From Ancalomicrobiaceae bacterium (GTDB taxonomy: Bacteria > Pseudomonadota > Alphaproteobacteria > Rhizobiales > Ancalomicrobiaceae): a stretch of 38,961 nucleotides of DNA. Positions within the stretch are counted from its first letter, which is position 1, and every line of letters starts with the position of its first letter. The stretch spans positions 1 to 38,961 of the forward strand of contig JARLIT010000086.1 in NCBI GenBank assembly GCA_031291575.1. The letters run 5' to 3'. The translations under genes and the position numbers were made by a program. The notes beneath the pieces were generated by a model. It searched no databases. It saw only the letters and a program-made list of their open reading frames with translations, and was not told the DNA's origin. Below are positions 10,230-18,573 of the stretch, piece after piece.

Positions 10230-11456
10230 CTATAATTCGTCCCGGAACCTCAGCGGCGGGAACAGCCGCGCCCAAAGTGCCGCCACCAGGATGGTGCCGA
10301 CACCGCCGACGATGATGGCGGGAACTGCGCCGATCGCCGCCGCGACGATGCCGGATTCGAAATCGCCGAGTTCGTTGGAGGCGCCGATGAAGACGGTGTT
10401 GACCGCCGCCACCCGGCCGCGCATCTCATCCGGCGTATCGATCTGCACGAGGCTCTGGCGCAGGAACACGCTGACCATGTCCGCCGCGCCCATGGCGACG
10501 AGCGCCAGCATCGACAAGGGAAGCGATGTCGACAGGCCGAAGAAGATCGTCGCCACGCCGAAAATCGCCACCGCCGAGAACATGCGCTCGCCGACATGGC
10601 GGCGGATCGGATAGTGGGCGAGAGCGAGGCTGACGGCGAAGGCGCCGATGGCCGGCGCCGAGCGCAGCAAGCCGAGGCCCCAGGGTCCGGTGTGCAGGAT
10701 ATCGCGAGCAACGATCGGCATCAGCGATGCCGCACCGCCAAGAAGCACGGCAAACAGATCGAGCGAGATCGCGCCGAGGATGGCCGGGTGGGCGCGGATG
10801 AAATGAATGCCGGCTACGAGGCTTGCCCAGGTCGGCGGCTCGCGGCTGCCGGTCTGGCGCGGACCGGCGATCGACAGCGCCAGATAGGACGAGACGGCGG
10901 TCAACAGCGCGGCGACCGCGAACACGACATCCGGTCCGAACGCATAAAGGAGGCCGCCGGCCGCCGGACCGGCGATGACGGCGCATTGCCAGGTCGAAGA
11001 GTTGACGGCGACGGCGCTGGAAAATTGCTCGCGCGTGACGAGCGTCGGCAACAGTGCCTGGTTGGCCGGATTGACGAAGGCCCGCGCCGCCCCCATCACC
11101 GCCATCAGCCCATAGGCCGGCAGCATGTCGTTGGTGCCGCTCCAGGCGAAGACATAGAGCGCCAGACAAACCAGTGCGATGATCGCCTGGTGGAAGGCGA
11201 CGACGCGGGCGCGGTCAAAGGTATCGGCGACGTGGCCGGAAATCAGCGACAGCGCGACAGTTGGCAGGAAGATCGACAGGCCGACGAGGCCGAGGGCAAA
11301 AGCGCTCTGGGTCAACTCATAGACCAGCCAGCCGACCGCGACGATGACCATTTGCATGGCGAGTGCCGACAAGAGGCGGCCAAGGATGAAGCGGAGAAAG
11401 TCCGACTGTCGGAGCACACCCCAACCGGTTTGATCCGTAAGTGACGACGAGGACAA
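10230..11456 (-). CDS. MFS transporter, EntS/MFS_3-like exporter
   Basis: Inner-membrane proton-coupled exporter of about 408 residues with roughly 12 hydrophobic segments. Family landmarks are LRFILGRLLSALAMQM at the N-terminus, GHVADTFDRARVV in the loop between helices 2 and 3, FVNPANQALLPTLV, and SLVQIDTPDEMRGRVAAVN in the second half. This pattern is typical of the enterobactin-exporter-like group, but the substrate cannot be told. No ATG suits the N-terminus. The TTG at 11456 has GGAGG 6 bases upstream and is chosen; alternatives are TTG 11543 and GTG 11417. It lies 229 bp after the histidine kinase on the same strand; the gap contains a GATACGTATC palindrome (11595-11604) that could be an operator. 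Confidence 0.85.
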   Translation of the reverse strand: MSSSSLTDQTGWGVLRQSDFLRFILGRLLSALAMQMVIVAVGWLVYELTQSAFALGLVGLSIFLPTVALSLISGHVADTFDRARVVAFHQAIIALVCLALYVFAWSGTNDMLPAYGLMAVMGAARAFVNPANQALLPTLVTREQFSSAVAVNSSTWQCAVIAGPAAGGLLYAFGPDVVFAVAALLTAVSSYLALSIAGPRQTGSREPPTWASLVAGIHFIRAHPAILGAISLDLFAVLLGGAASLMPIVARDILHTGPWGLGLLRSAPAIGAFAVSLALAHYPIRRHVGERMFSAVAIFGVATIFFGLSTSLPLSMLALVAMGAADMVSVFLRQSLVQIDTPDEMRGRVAAVNTVFIGASNELGDFESGIVAAAIGAVPAIIVGGVGTILVAALWARLFPPLRFRDEL

Positions 11457-11685
11457 GGACCCCCTCCGGTTTGAGAGCCGGCAACTGGTGCCGACGCCGG
11501 ACTGTTGTTTGGAAGGCCTCTTATGCTGGCAATAGTCCGACAACGCAAGTTCAGCGGCTGCGCCCCACTCACCAGCGTGATATTAGAAATTTGCGATACG
11601 TATCTCGCCTAGGTAGAATAGCCGCATTCATGCTCGCTCCCAGAAGGAACAGCATTCGCCAGCGAATATGACCCAAATGCGTCGG

Positions 11686-13038
11686 CTACTGTTTGGGCCC
11701 GAGCGGTAGATCCACGGTAAAGCGCGCGCCCCCGGACGGAGCGGCATCGCAGGCGACGCTGCCGCCGTGGCCGCTGGCGATGCGGCGGACAAGCGCCAGC
11801 CCAAGCCCCCAGCTCCCCCCCGTCTCGGCATGGCCGAAGGGGCGATAGAATGGTTCGAATACCCGCTCGCGCTCGCCGGGCTCCAGGCCGCAGCCTTGAT
11901 CTCTGACCGTCAGACGGACCTGGGCGAAGGTTCCCGGCGTGGCGGCCGGCAGCTTTTCGAGCGCGATTTCGACCGGTGGCGCGCCGTGCTTGAAGGCGTT
12001 TTCGACGAGATTGCGGATCATGCGACGCAGCAACCGCCCCGAGCCGGGAACGACGAACGTCTCCCCCGGCGCCGGCTCCGCCACCAGCGCCCCGAGGCGA
12101 GCCGCCTCTTCCGCCGCAAGCGCCAGAAGATCGACGTCCTCGCGCTCGGCGACGCCCGTATGGTCGAGCCGACTGGCCAGCAGGATCTCTTCGACGAGCG
12201 CATTCAGTTCGTCGATATCCTGCTCGATCGAGCGCTTGAGGTCCGCCGTCGGCCTCTCGCCGAACACTTCGATGGCCATGCGCAGTCGGGCGAGCGGCGA
12301 GCGCAATTCGTGGCTGGCATGGGCGAGAAGCGTGCGGTGCGCAGCGATCAGTTCGGAAATGCGGGCGGCCGCGGCATTGAAGCTGCGCGACAGGGCCGCG
12401 ATCTCGTCGTGGCCGGTTTCCGGCACGCGCACGTCGAGCCTGCCGGCACCCCAATCGTCGACGGCCCGTTTCAACAGCTCCAGTCGCCGGGTGATGCGGC
12501 CGACGAAGGGGAGGGCGGCAAGCCCGATGGCAAGCGCGATGAGGAGAAGATAGAGGAAGCCCGGCGGCGGTTCGGACGGAGGGCGCAGGTCGCGTGCGAC
12601 GAGTACCCGGCCGTCGGCCAGATCGACGCGCCAAGCGCGGAACGAATGACCGGGCGGCAGGTCGAGATCGGAGCGCGACGCCTTGACGGCAAACATCGGC
12701 ATGCGATGCGGCGAGCCGGCAGCGAAAATGAGCCGCCCGTCGCGCCCCCACAGCGCAACATAGCCGTCGAGCCGGTCGACCATGCGGGTGATTGCGGTCT
12801 CGATCGCGTCACGCGGCGCATCGGCCGGGGGCAACAGCGCCTCGACGATCTGGGCGTCGTTTTCGAACCCCGGCGGCATCCGCTCCTGCGAAAAATGATG
12901 CCAGATCGCGCCGCCGATCAGCACCATGGCCATCAGCGCGACGATCAACGTGACGTAGAAGCGCCAGAACATCCGCCGTTTCAACGGCGAGACGAAGCGA
13001 TGGTGGTGCTGCCCGATCGGCCGGCGCATCCGGTGCAT
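11686..13038 (-). CDS. sensor histidine kinase (OmpR-type partner)
   Basis: A 450-residue inner-membrane sensor. Two membrane helices (about 26-46 and 161-180) enclose a periplasmic domain of about 115 residues. Then follow HAMP (about 180-232), the HisKA dimerisation domain with phospho-acceptor His243 (HASHELRSPLAR), and the ATPase domain with N-box NLVENAFKHG, G1 box DQGCGLEPG, F-box FEPFYR and G2 box WGLGLALVRRI. The ATG at 13038 begins one base after the stop of the response regulator, indicating coupled translation. The general layout resembles CpxA/RstB-type sensors, and the Spy-like gene upstream supports envelope sensing. That function is inferred. Confidence 0.93.
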   Translation of the reverse strand: MHRMRRPIGQHHHRFVSPLKRRMFWRFYVTLIVALMAMVLIGGAIWHHFSQERMPPGFENDAQIVEALLPPADAPRDAIETAITRMVDRLDGYVALWGRDGRLIFAAGSPHRMPMFAVKASRSDLDLPPGHSFRAWRVDLADGRVLVARDLRPPSEPPPGFLYLLLIALAIGLAALPFVGRITRRLELLKRAVDDWGAGRLDVRVPETGHDEIAALSRSFNAAAARISELIAAHRTLLAHASHELRSPLARLRMAIEVFGERPTADLKRSIEQDIDELNALVEEILLASRLDHTGVAEREDVDLLALAAEEAARLGALVAEPAPGETFVVPGSGRLLRRMIRNLVENAFKHGAPPVEIALEKLPAATPGTFAQVRLTVRDQGCGLEPGERERVFEPFYRPFGHAETGGSWGLGLALVRRIASGHGGSVACDAAPSGGARFTVDLPLGPKQ

Positions 13039-13039
13039 G

Positions 13040-13756
13040 TCAGCCCTCGTCCTGCAGGCGCGCGAAAACATAACCGGCGCCGCGCACGGTGATAATGCGG
13101 CGCGGATGCTTCGGGTCGTCCTCGATTGCCGCACGAATGCGGGAGATGTGGACGTCGATCGAGCGGTCGAAGGCGTCGAGTTCCTCACCCTTGACGAGGT
13201 CCAGGATCTGCTCGCGCGTCAGCACGCGGCCGGAATGGCTGGCAAGGGCGACGAGCAGGTCGAACTGGTAGGAGGTCATCACCCGTGGCTCGCCGGCCAC
13301 CTTGACGACGCGCGAGCCTGGATCGATCTCCAGCCGGCCGAAGCGCAGGATCGGTCGGACCTCTTCCGACGGTCCGCCGCGGCCGCGCCTCAAGACAGCC
13401 TTCAGCCGCGCCAGCAGTTCGCGCGGGTTGAATGGCTTCGGCAGATAGTCGTCGGCCCCCATTTCAAGCCCGACGATCCGGTCGGTCTCCTCACCGCGCG
13501 CCGTCAGCATGATGACCGGCAGATCGCTGATGGCGCGCAGGCGCCGGCACACCTCGAAGCCGTCGAGATCGGGCAGCATCAGGTCGAGAATGACGAGGTC
13601 GAAGGCGCCGGCGCCTTGCGCGGCGCGTGTGATCGCCTCGAGACCGGCCTTGGCCGTCCCGGCGATCTCCACCGTGTAGGAGGCGTTGCCGAGGTAGTCC
13701 GCCAGCATGCTGGCGAGCTTGCGATCGTCGTCGACGATGAGAAGGTGCTGCGTCAC
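13040..13756 (-). CDS. OmpR/PhoB-family response regulator
   Basis: Cytoplasmic DNA-binding regulator of 238 residues from the GTG at 13756. The receiver domain has the acidic pocket DDD at 9-11, phospho-acceptor Asp58 (LVILDLMLPDLDG), the conserved Thr in MLTARGE and the Lys in LPKPFNPRELLAR. The C-terminal winged helix (about 135-235) shows LTREQILDLVKG, DRSIDVHISRIRAAIE and ITVRGAGYVF. The GTG is favoured because the receiver strand QHLLIVDDD follows at once and a GGGGGG tract lies upstream. An in-frame ATG at 13804 would add 16 residues but has no visible ribosome site. It stands directly before the kinase and about 110 bases after the terminator hairpin that follows the Spy-like gene. 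Confidence 0.92.
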   Translation of the reverse strand: MTQHLLIVDDDRKLASMLADYLGNASYTVEIAGTAKAGLEAITRAAQGAGAFDLVILDLMLPDLDGFEVCRRLRAISDLPVIMLTARGEETDRIVGLEMGADDYLPKPFNPRELLARLKAVLRRGRGGPSEEVRPILRFGRLEIDPGSRVVKVAGEPRVMTSYQFDLLVALASHSGRVLTREQILDLVKGEELDAFDRSIDVHISRIRAAIEDDPKHPRRIITVRGAGYVFARLQDEG

Positions 13757-13867
13757 GGCTGCACTGCCCCCCGGAAGGCGGCCGGCGCATACGCCCGGCG
13801 GCATAACGACTGTCGGATCGATCTCACCCGCACCCTGTTAGCAGAGTCGGAAGCGACGCCCACAACG

Positions 13868-13899
13868 GAAAAGGCCCTCTTGCCCGAAGGCAAGAGGGC
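13868..13899 (-). terminator. UUCG-loop terminator or attenuator between the Spy-like gene and the two-component genes
   Basis: On the minus strand a perfect 11-bp stem (GCCCTCTTGCC at 13899-13889 with GGCAAGAGGGC at 13884-13874) is closed by a TTCG tetraloop and followed by CTTTTCC. The U-run is only four long, so termination may be partial. It lies 42 bases after the Spy-like stop and about 110 bases before the regulator start. This would give more mRNA for the chaperone-like gene than for the regulators. Confidence 0.8.
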
Positions 13900-13940
13900 G
13901 CGACAGCTCATGGAACGCAACACCACGCGGAAGGGGGGGC

Positions 13941-14651
13941 TTAGCGCGGCGGATGTTCCAGAAGCATCGCGAGCTTGATGCGCTGATCGGCGGTGAGAAT
14001 GTCGCCGATGTCACCGAGCGCTTTGACGATCGTTTTCGACGCCTGCTCGATGTCACCGACGCGCGAGGCCCTCAGCGCTTCGAGCCTGTCGCGATCGACC
14101 TTATCGGCCGTCAGGATCTGGGCGAGATCGATCCGCGTGGTGAAGACGCGGCCATGCAGCCCCTCGAGCGTCTTGGCGGTATCGTCGAACACGGCGAGCA
14201 CTTTGGTTTTCTGCTCGGACGTGACGCCGACGTGGGTCAATGCCAGGTCGAACATGTAGTGGGCATGCGCCAGACGCTCGGCCGGATCCATCGGCGGCGG
14301 GGGCGGCGGCATGAAGCGGCCGTGCATCGGCATCCAGCCGCCGGGGCCCTCCGGCCCCATCTGTGCTTCGCCAAACCAGGCGGCCGCTTCGGCCGGCGGC
14401 TGGGCGCCCTGATAGATGGCGGACTGCGGCGCGACGCCGGATGCGACCTGAGCATGCAGATGGCCGAGGAAGATGCCACCGGCGACGAACGAGCCGCTCA
14501 GGGCCACGGCGAGGATGACGAAGCGGCCGGCACGGTGGCAACGCCCGCGACGATGCTGAAAATGGCAGCGCGCATCCGGCGGCGGCACAGACGGACCGGC
14601 GGACGGATCGCTGGCCGGGGTGGGGGAAGAGGAGGATTGGGACTCGGACAT
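13941..14651 (-). CDS. Spy/CpxP-like (LTXXQ) membrane-anchored periplasmic protein
   Basis: A 236-residue protein. A cytoplasmic N-terminus rich in Ser/Pro and Cys/His/Arg (1-43) leads to one membrane helix (about 44-66). A Gly/Met/Pro-rich linker (about 95-122, with seven prolines at 115-121) precedes a helical domain (about 125-236) carrying Spy/CpxP-like LTxxQ motifs: TSEQKTKVLAVF at about 144 and LTADQR at 219-224. Spy and CpxP are periplasmic chaperones or metal and envelope-stress sensors. The ATG at 14651 has AAGAGGAA 8 bases upstream. It is followed by a terminator hairpin and then a response regulator and kinase on the same strand, like the cpxP-cpxRA arrangement. Specific ligand unknown. 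Confidence 0.75.
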   Translation of the reverse strand: MSESQSSSSPTPASDPSAGPSVPPPDARCHFQHRRGRCHRAGRFVILAVALSGSFVAGGIFLGHLHAQVASGVAPQSAIYQGAQPPAEAAAWFGEAQMGPEGPGGWMPMHGRFMPPPPPPMDPAERLAHAHYMFDLALTHVGVTSEQKTKVLAVFDDTAKTLEGLHGRVFTTRIDLAQILTADKVDRDRLEALRASRVGDIEQASKTIVKALGDIGDILTADQRIKLAMLLEHPPR

Positions 14652-15114
14652 GAAACGGTTCCTCTTGAATTGGCAGGGCGCCGCAGCGCCGGTTGCCGAT
14701 GAGAAGACCCTAGTCCCCGAAGTTTTCCCGCCTTCGCGGCGAAGGTAAAGTTTTGTGTACGGGTCGAGACGGAAGCAAGGCAGTCGGGGCCGCAGCACAA
14801 CGGCCCGAATGCGACTTCGCCGTCCCAACCGATGCCGCCGAACATGACAGTGCACGCCGGATCGTTGCCGAGCACCGCCAAAATGATCTCCAGCTGACTA
14901 ATGCGGCAAATTCGATGTACGCCGCCAAGTCGCTGGGCTGGCTTCCCTTCGCGGCCTTGTCTAAGGTGCCGCCGGAACGGCCGTCCCTTGCCCGCCCGAC
15001 GCTCGACGGATCGTCACACAACTGTCGTGCGACCGCGTCAGACAGGCTCTGTCGGCCATTCCCCGCTCTGCGCCTTCGCCCCGCAACACGACGTTCAAAC
15101 CGGAATTCTGCGCC
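14652..15114. other. divergent intergenic region between the Spy-like gene and the ABC permease
   Basis: 463 bp without a gene, holding the divergent promoters of both neighbours. An inverted repeat CCTTCG-CGG-CGAAGG (14731-14745) lies about 80 bases upstream of the Spy-like start. It abuts an AT-richer patch GTAAAGTTTTGTGTAC (14745-14760) that would suit the promoter or regulator site of the Spy-like gene. I see no direct GTAAA repeat of the CpxR type and no clear promoter for the ABC genes; the rest is ordinary high-GC sequence. Confidence 0.35.
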
Positions 15115-16845
15115 ATGCGTATGGAAACCATTCCCGGGCTCGCGCGCCGGGCCTTGCCGAGCTACTGGGATCTCGCGGCCTTCATCATCGTGGTCGCGGT
15201 CCTCGTCGGCATCGTCAGCGGATCGAACGGCGTCGCAGTGCCGCTGCCGCCGCCGGAGGCGCCCGTCGTCGACCTCGATTACTGGAACCTGCCGTATTAC
15301 GCGCTCAGAACGACGTTGCGGATGTTCGCGGCGCTCGCCGCCTCGCTTCTCTTCACCTTCGTCTACGCTTCGCTCTGCGCCAAGAGCCGACGCGCCGAGA
15401 TGGTGCTGATCCCGATCCTCGACATCCTGCAGTCGGTGCCGATCCTGGGGTTCCTGTCCTTCACCGTGACGTTCTTTCTGGGATTGTTCCCGGGCCGGGT
15501 GTTGGGGGCCGAATGTGCCGCTGTCTTCGCCATTTTCACCAGCCAAGCCTGGAACATGGCGTTTTCCTTCTACCAGTCGCTTAGGACCGTGCCGAAGGAC
15601 CTCGACGAAGTCTCGCGCGGCTTCCAGCTGACCGGCTGGCAGAAATTCTGGCAGCTCGAAGCCCCCTTCGCCGTTCCCGGCCTGGTGTGGAACATGATGG
15701 TGTCCATGTCGGGCGGTTGGTTCTTCGTCGTCGCCTCCGAAGCCATCACCGTCGGCGACGTGACCATCAAATTGCCCGGCATCGGCTCCTATCTGGCTGT
15801 CGCCATCGACGGCAAGCGGCTCGATGCGGTGTTCGCCGCGATCCTCACCATGCTGGTGGTGATTCTCGCCTACGACCAGATCCTGTTCCGCCCGATCGTC
15901 GCCTGGGCGGCGAAATTTCGCGTCGAAATGACGGCGTCGTCGAGCGATCCATCCTCCTGGGTGCTGACCGTGTTCAAGCGCTCGAAGTGGCTGCAGACGC
16001 TCCTCGCCCCGCTCGGCTGGAGCCTGCGCAAGATCCGCTTCGCGCGGCTGCGTCTGCCCGCCTTCGGCAAGATGTCGTTGACGCCGCCGAGACTGGTGGC
16101 GATCGGCATCGACTGGGGCTGGTATCTGTTGATCACCGTCGCCGTCGTCTTCGCCGGCTGGAAGATCGCCGAATACGTCTCTACGACGCTCGGCTGGAAC
16201 GATGCCTACGAAGCGCTCGGCCTGACGCTCGTCACCATGGTCAGGGTCATCGCCCTGATCGCGCTCGCCTCGCTGGTCTGGGTGCCAATCGGGGTGTGGA
16301 TCGGCCTCAGGCCCCACATCGCCGAATACGTCCAGCCGATCGCGCAGTTCCTCGCCGCCTTCCCGGTCAACGTGCTGTTCCCCTTCGTCGTCGCCGGCAT
16401 TGTCGCCTTTCACCTCGATCCCGATATCTGGCTGTCGTTCCTGATCGTGTTCGGCACGCAGTGGTACATTCTCTTCAACGTCATCGCCGGCGCTTCGGCG
16501 TTCCCGGCCGACTTGAAGGAGGTGGCAGCCAATTTCCATGTGAAGGGCTGGCTGTGGTGGAAGCACGTGATGCTGCCGGGCATCTTCCCTTACTATTTCA
16601 CTGGCGCCCTGACCGCCTCGGGTGGTTCTTGGAACGCCGCGATCGTGGCGGAATACGTCAAATGGGGCGATGACAAGGTGACGGCTCACGGCATCGGCGC
16701 CTTCATTGCCAAAGCGACGGAAGCCGGCGACTTCCCGCGCATCGTGCTCGGCGTTGCCATGATGTCGATCTTCGTCACCCTGTTGAACCGCTTCGGCTGG
16801 CGGCGGCTGTTCGCCATCGCCGAGCGCCGCCTACGTCTCGATTGA
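15115..16845 (+). CDS. ABC importer permease, two fused transmembrane domains (NitT/TauT-like family)
   Basis: A 576-residue inner-membrane protein made of two permease domains in tandem. The first spans about 15-270, with the ATPase-coupling loop around SLRTVPKDLDEVSRGFQLTG. The second spans about 330-565, with a coupling loop around ASAFPADLKEVAANFHVKG. The repeat of the EAA-type loop in each half shows that one polypeptide supplies both halves of the channel. The relationship is to the nitrate/sulfonate/taurine-type permeases. The ATG at 15115 has a weak GGAA upstream; a second ATG is two codons on. The ATPase gene starts 13 bases after the stop. No substrate-binding protein gene adjoins, so the substrate is unknown. 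Confidence 0.9.
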   Translation: MRMETIPGLARRALPSYWDLAAFIIVVAVLVGIVSGSNGVAVPLPPPEAPVVDLDYWNLPYYALRTTLRMFAALAASLLFTFVYASLCAKSRRAEMVLIPILDILQSVPILGFLSFTVTFFLGLFPGRVLGAECAAVFAIFTSQAWNMAFSFYQSLRTVPKDLDEVSRGFQLTGWQKFWQLEAPFAVPGLVWNMMVSMSGGWFFVVASEAITVGDVTIKLPGIGSYLAVAIDGKRLDAVFAAILTMLVVILAYDQILFRPIVAWAAKFRVEMTASSSDPSSWVLTVFKRSKWLQTLLAPLGWSLRKIRFARLRLPAFGKMSLTPPRLVAIGIDWGWYLLITVAVVFAGWKIAEYVSTTLGWNDAYEALGLTLVTMVRVIALIALASLVWVPIGVWIGLRPHIAEYVQPIAQFLAAFPVNVLFPFVVAGIVAFHLDPDIWLSFLIVFGTQWYILFNVIAGASAFPADLKEVAANFHVKGWLWWKHVMLPGIFPYYFTGALTASGGSWNAAIVAEYVKWGDDKVTAHGIGAFIAKATEAGDFPRIVLGVAMMSIFVTLLNRFGWRRLFAIAERRLRLD

Positions 16846-16858
16846 GGAGGATACCGAC

Positions 16859-18172
16859 ATGGCCACTGTAAACGCCGCAACCCTCCTCGACGTCCATCAC
16901 GTCCGCCAGCGCTATCGCAATGCGTCGGGCGAAGAGGGCTCGCTCGTCCTCGACGATATATCGATCAAGCTGATCGAAGGCGAGATCGTCGGTCTGTTGG
17001 GGCGCTCCGGCTGCGGCAAGTCCTCGCTTCTGAGGATCGTCTCCGGCCTCAACCGCCCGTCCGAGGGCGACGTCAGTTTCCTCGGGACCCCTGTCAACGG
17101 CGCCGTCGACGGCGTCGCCATGGTGTTCCAGAGCTTCGCCTTGTTCCCGTGGATGTCGGTGCTCGCCAATGTGGAACTCGGCCTCAAAGTGCAGGGCGTG
17201 CCGGACGATGAAGCTCGCCGCCGGGCGCTGTCCGCCATCGACCTGATCGGTCTCGACGGCTTCGAGAGCGCCTATCCGAAGGAACTGTCGGGCGGCATGC
17301 GGCAACGTGTGGGCTTCGCCAGAGCTCTCGTCGTCAACCCGAAGATCCTGTTGATGGACGAGCCCTTCTCCGCGCTCGACGTGTTGACCGCCGAGACGCT
17401 TCGTACCGACCTTCTCGACCTCTGGTGTGAAGGCCGCATGCCGATCAAGTCGATCCTGATGGTGACGCACAACATCGAGGAGGCGGTGCTGATGTGCGAC
17501 CGCATCATCGTGTTGTCGTCCAATCCGGGCCGCATCGCCGCCGAGATCCGGGTCAATCTGGCCCATCCGCGCAACCGTCTCGATCCGGAATTCCGCCAGC
17601 TCGTCAACGAGATCTATGCCCGCATGACGGCCCGGCCGGTACAGAAGGAACCGGCACGCGACGGCGCCTTCCCCGGCCTCGGCCTCGGCATGGCGCTGCC
17701 GTCGGTGTCGACCAACTCGCTCGCCGGTCTGATGGAGACGCTCGCCATGAAGCCCTTCGACGGCCATGCCGGCCTGCCAGCGCTGGCCGAAGAGACGGGC
17801 ATGGAGGTCGACGAACTGTTCCCGATCGCTGAAACCCTGCAGCTCATGCGCTTTGCCGAAATGGGCGACGGCCAGATCCACCTGTCGGAAGCCGGCCAAC
17901 GGTTCGTCAACGCCGATGTCGACGTGCGCAAGAAGCTGTTCGGCGATCACCTCCTCAGCTACGTGCCGCTCGCCACCCGCATCCGCCGCGTGCTCGACGA
18001 ACGGCCGACGCACCGCGCGCCGCTCAATCGCTTCCTCTCCGAACTCGAGGACTACATGTCGGACGATTACGCCGACGCCACCCTCGATGCGGTCACCAAC
18101 TGGGGCCGCTACGGCGAGATTTTTGCCTACGACGAGACGGCGCAGATCTTCAGCCTAGAAGATCCGACGTAA
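16859..18172 (+). CDS. ABC importer ATPase with C-terminal AAA-associated domain
   Basis: A 437-residue cytoplasmic ATPase partner of the fused permease. The nucleotide-binding domain (about 10-245) has Walker A GRSGCGKSS (48-56), Q-loop MVFQSFALFPW, signature LSGGMRQRVGFARAL (143-157), Walker B ILLMDEP (163-169) and the switch-His region VTHNIEEA. Residues about 275-435 form an extra helical domain of the AAA-associated C-terminal type, beginning near NSLAGLMETLAMKPFDGHAG and containing LSEAGQRFVNADVDVRKKLF. Such a domain is found on some nitrate/sulfonate-type ATPases and may be regulatory. An AGGAGG ribosome site overlaps the end of the permease gene. No binding protein gene follows. Confidence 0.92.
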   Translation: MATVNAATLLDVHHVRQRYRNASGEEGSLVLDDISIKLIEGEIVGLLGRSGCGKSSLLRIVSGLNRPSEGDVSFLGTPVNGAVDGVAMVFQSFALFPWMSVLANVELGLKVQGVPDDEARRRALSAIDLIGLDGFESAYPKELSGGMRQRVGFARALVVNPKILLMDEPFSALDVLTAETLRTDLLDLWCEGRMPIKSILMVTHNIEEAVLMCDRIIVLSSNPGRIAAEIRVNLAHPRNRLDPEFRQLVNEIYARMTARPVQKEPARDGAFPGLGLGMALPSVSTNSLAGLMETLAMKPFDGHAGLPALAEETGMEVDELFPIAETLQLMRFAEMGDGQIHLSEAGQRFVNADVDVRKKLFGDHLLSYVPLATRIRRVLDERPTHRAPLNRFLSELEDYMSDDYADATLDAVTNWGRYGEIFAYDETAQIFSLEDPT

Positions 18173-18489
18173 GGGGAGGGGGGCTTCGGTCCGATCGGCG
18201 CGCTCCGTTTCGAGCCGGTCGCACCCCGGTCTACTGGACCCGCAGCCGGCGCATTTCTGCACTGGCCGGCCAATGGATGGCGCCGGCCAGGCCGAGGCCT
18301 GCGATGTATGGGCTGGGCCGGCGCGATTTTATGCGGGCCTTATATGCGCGCCGAAAATCCCAATCGATATTTTAGGCCGGTATGCGCCAGACTCCGCGCT
18401 GTTTCGCCAGCAGCGGCCGGAGCGGCACGCGCAACCGCGCAGTCATTCCAAGCTCCCCGCCTGCGTCGAACCGTGCTTGGGGGCCTGCG
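18173..18489. other. intergenic region with stem-loop after the ABC operon
   Basis: 317 bp without a recognised gene. A perfect 9-bp stem (CTGGCCGGC at 18262-18270 with GCCGGCCAG at 18282-18290) lies about 90 bases after the ATPase stop, but no T-run follows, so at most it is a weak terminator. An AT-richer patch at about 18325-18375 may hold the promoter of the small membrane-peptide frame that follows. Confidence 0.3.
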
Positions 18490-18573
18490 ATGTCCTACGC
18501 CACCACCATCAGCCTTGCGCTCGTCCTGGCCGTCGCCGGGGTGCTCTACATCTACTTCAAGGAGCTGGTTTGA
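18490..18573 (+). CDS. putative 27-residue single-pass membrane peptide
   Basis: A short frame ATG to TGA encodes MSYATTI, a hydrophobic run LALVLAVAGVLYIYF (9-23), and a charged KELV end. The shape is that of small membrane subunits such as KdpF, CydX or CcoM, but I do not recognise the sequence and no kdp, cyd or cco gene is near. A GGGGG tract lies 6 bases before the ATG. The in-frame extension upstream to 18382 has no hydrophobic or conserved character, so the short start is preferred. It could be a chance frame; the clean membrane helix and ribosome-site spacing are the only support. Confidence 0.45.
   Translation: MSYATTISLALVLAVAGVLYIYFKELV

Noticed and set aside
13757-13804. ATG at 13804 as start of the response regulator
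   Set aside because: No ribosome site, and the added 16 residues precede the receiver's first strand without homology; the GTG at 13756 fits the family better, though the ATG cannot be excluded.
14710-16689. 659-residue minus-strand frame opposite the ABC permease
   Set aside because: Rich in Asp/Glu/Arg/Gly/His with no domain; it mirrors the permease codons.
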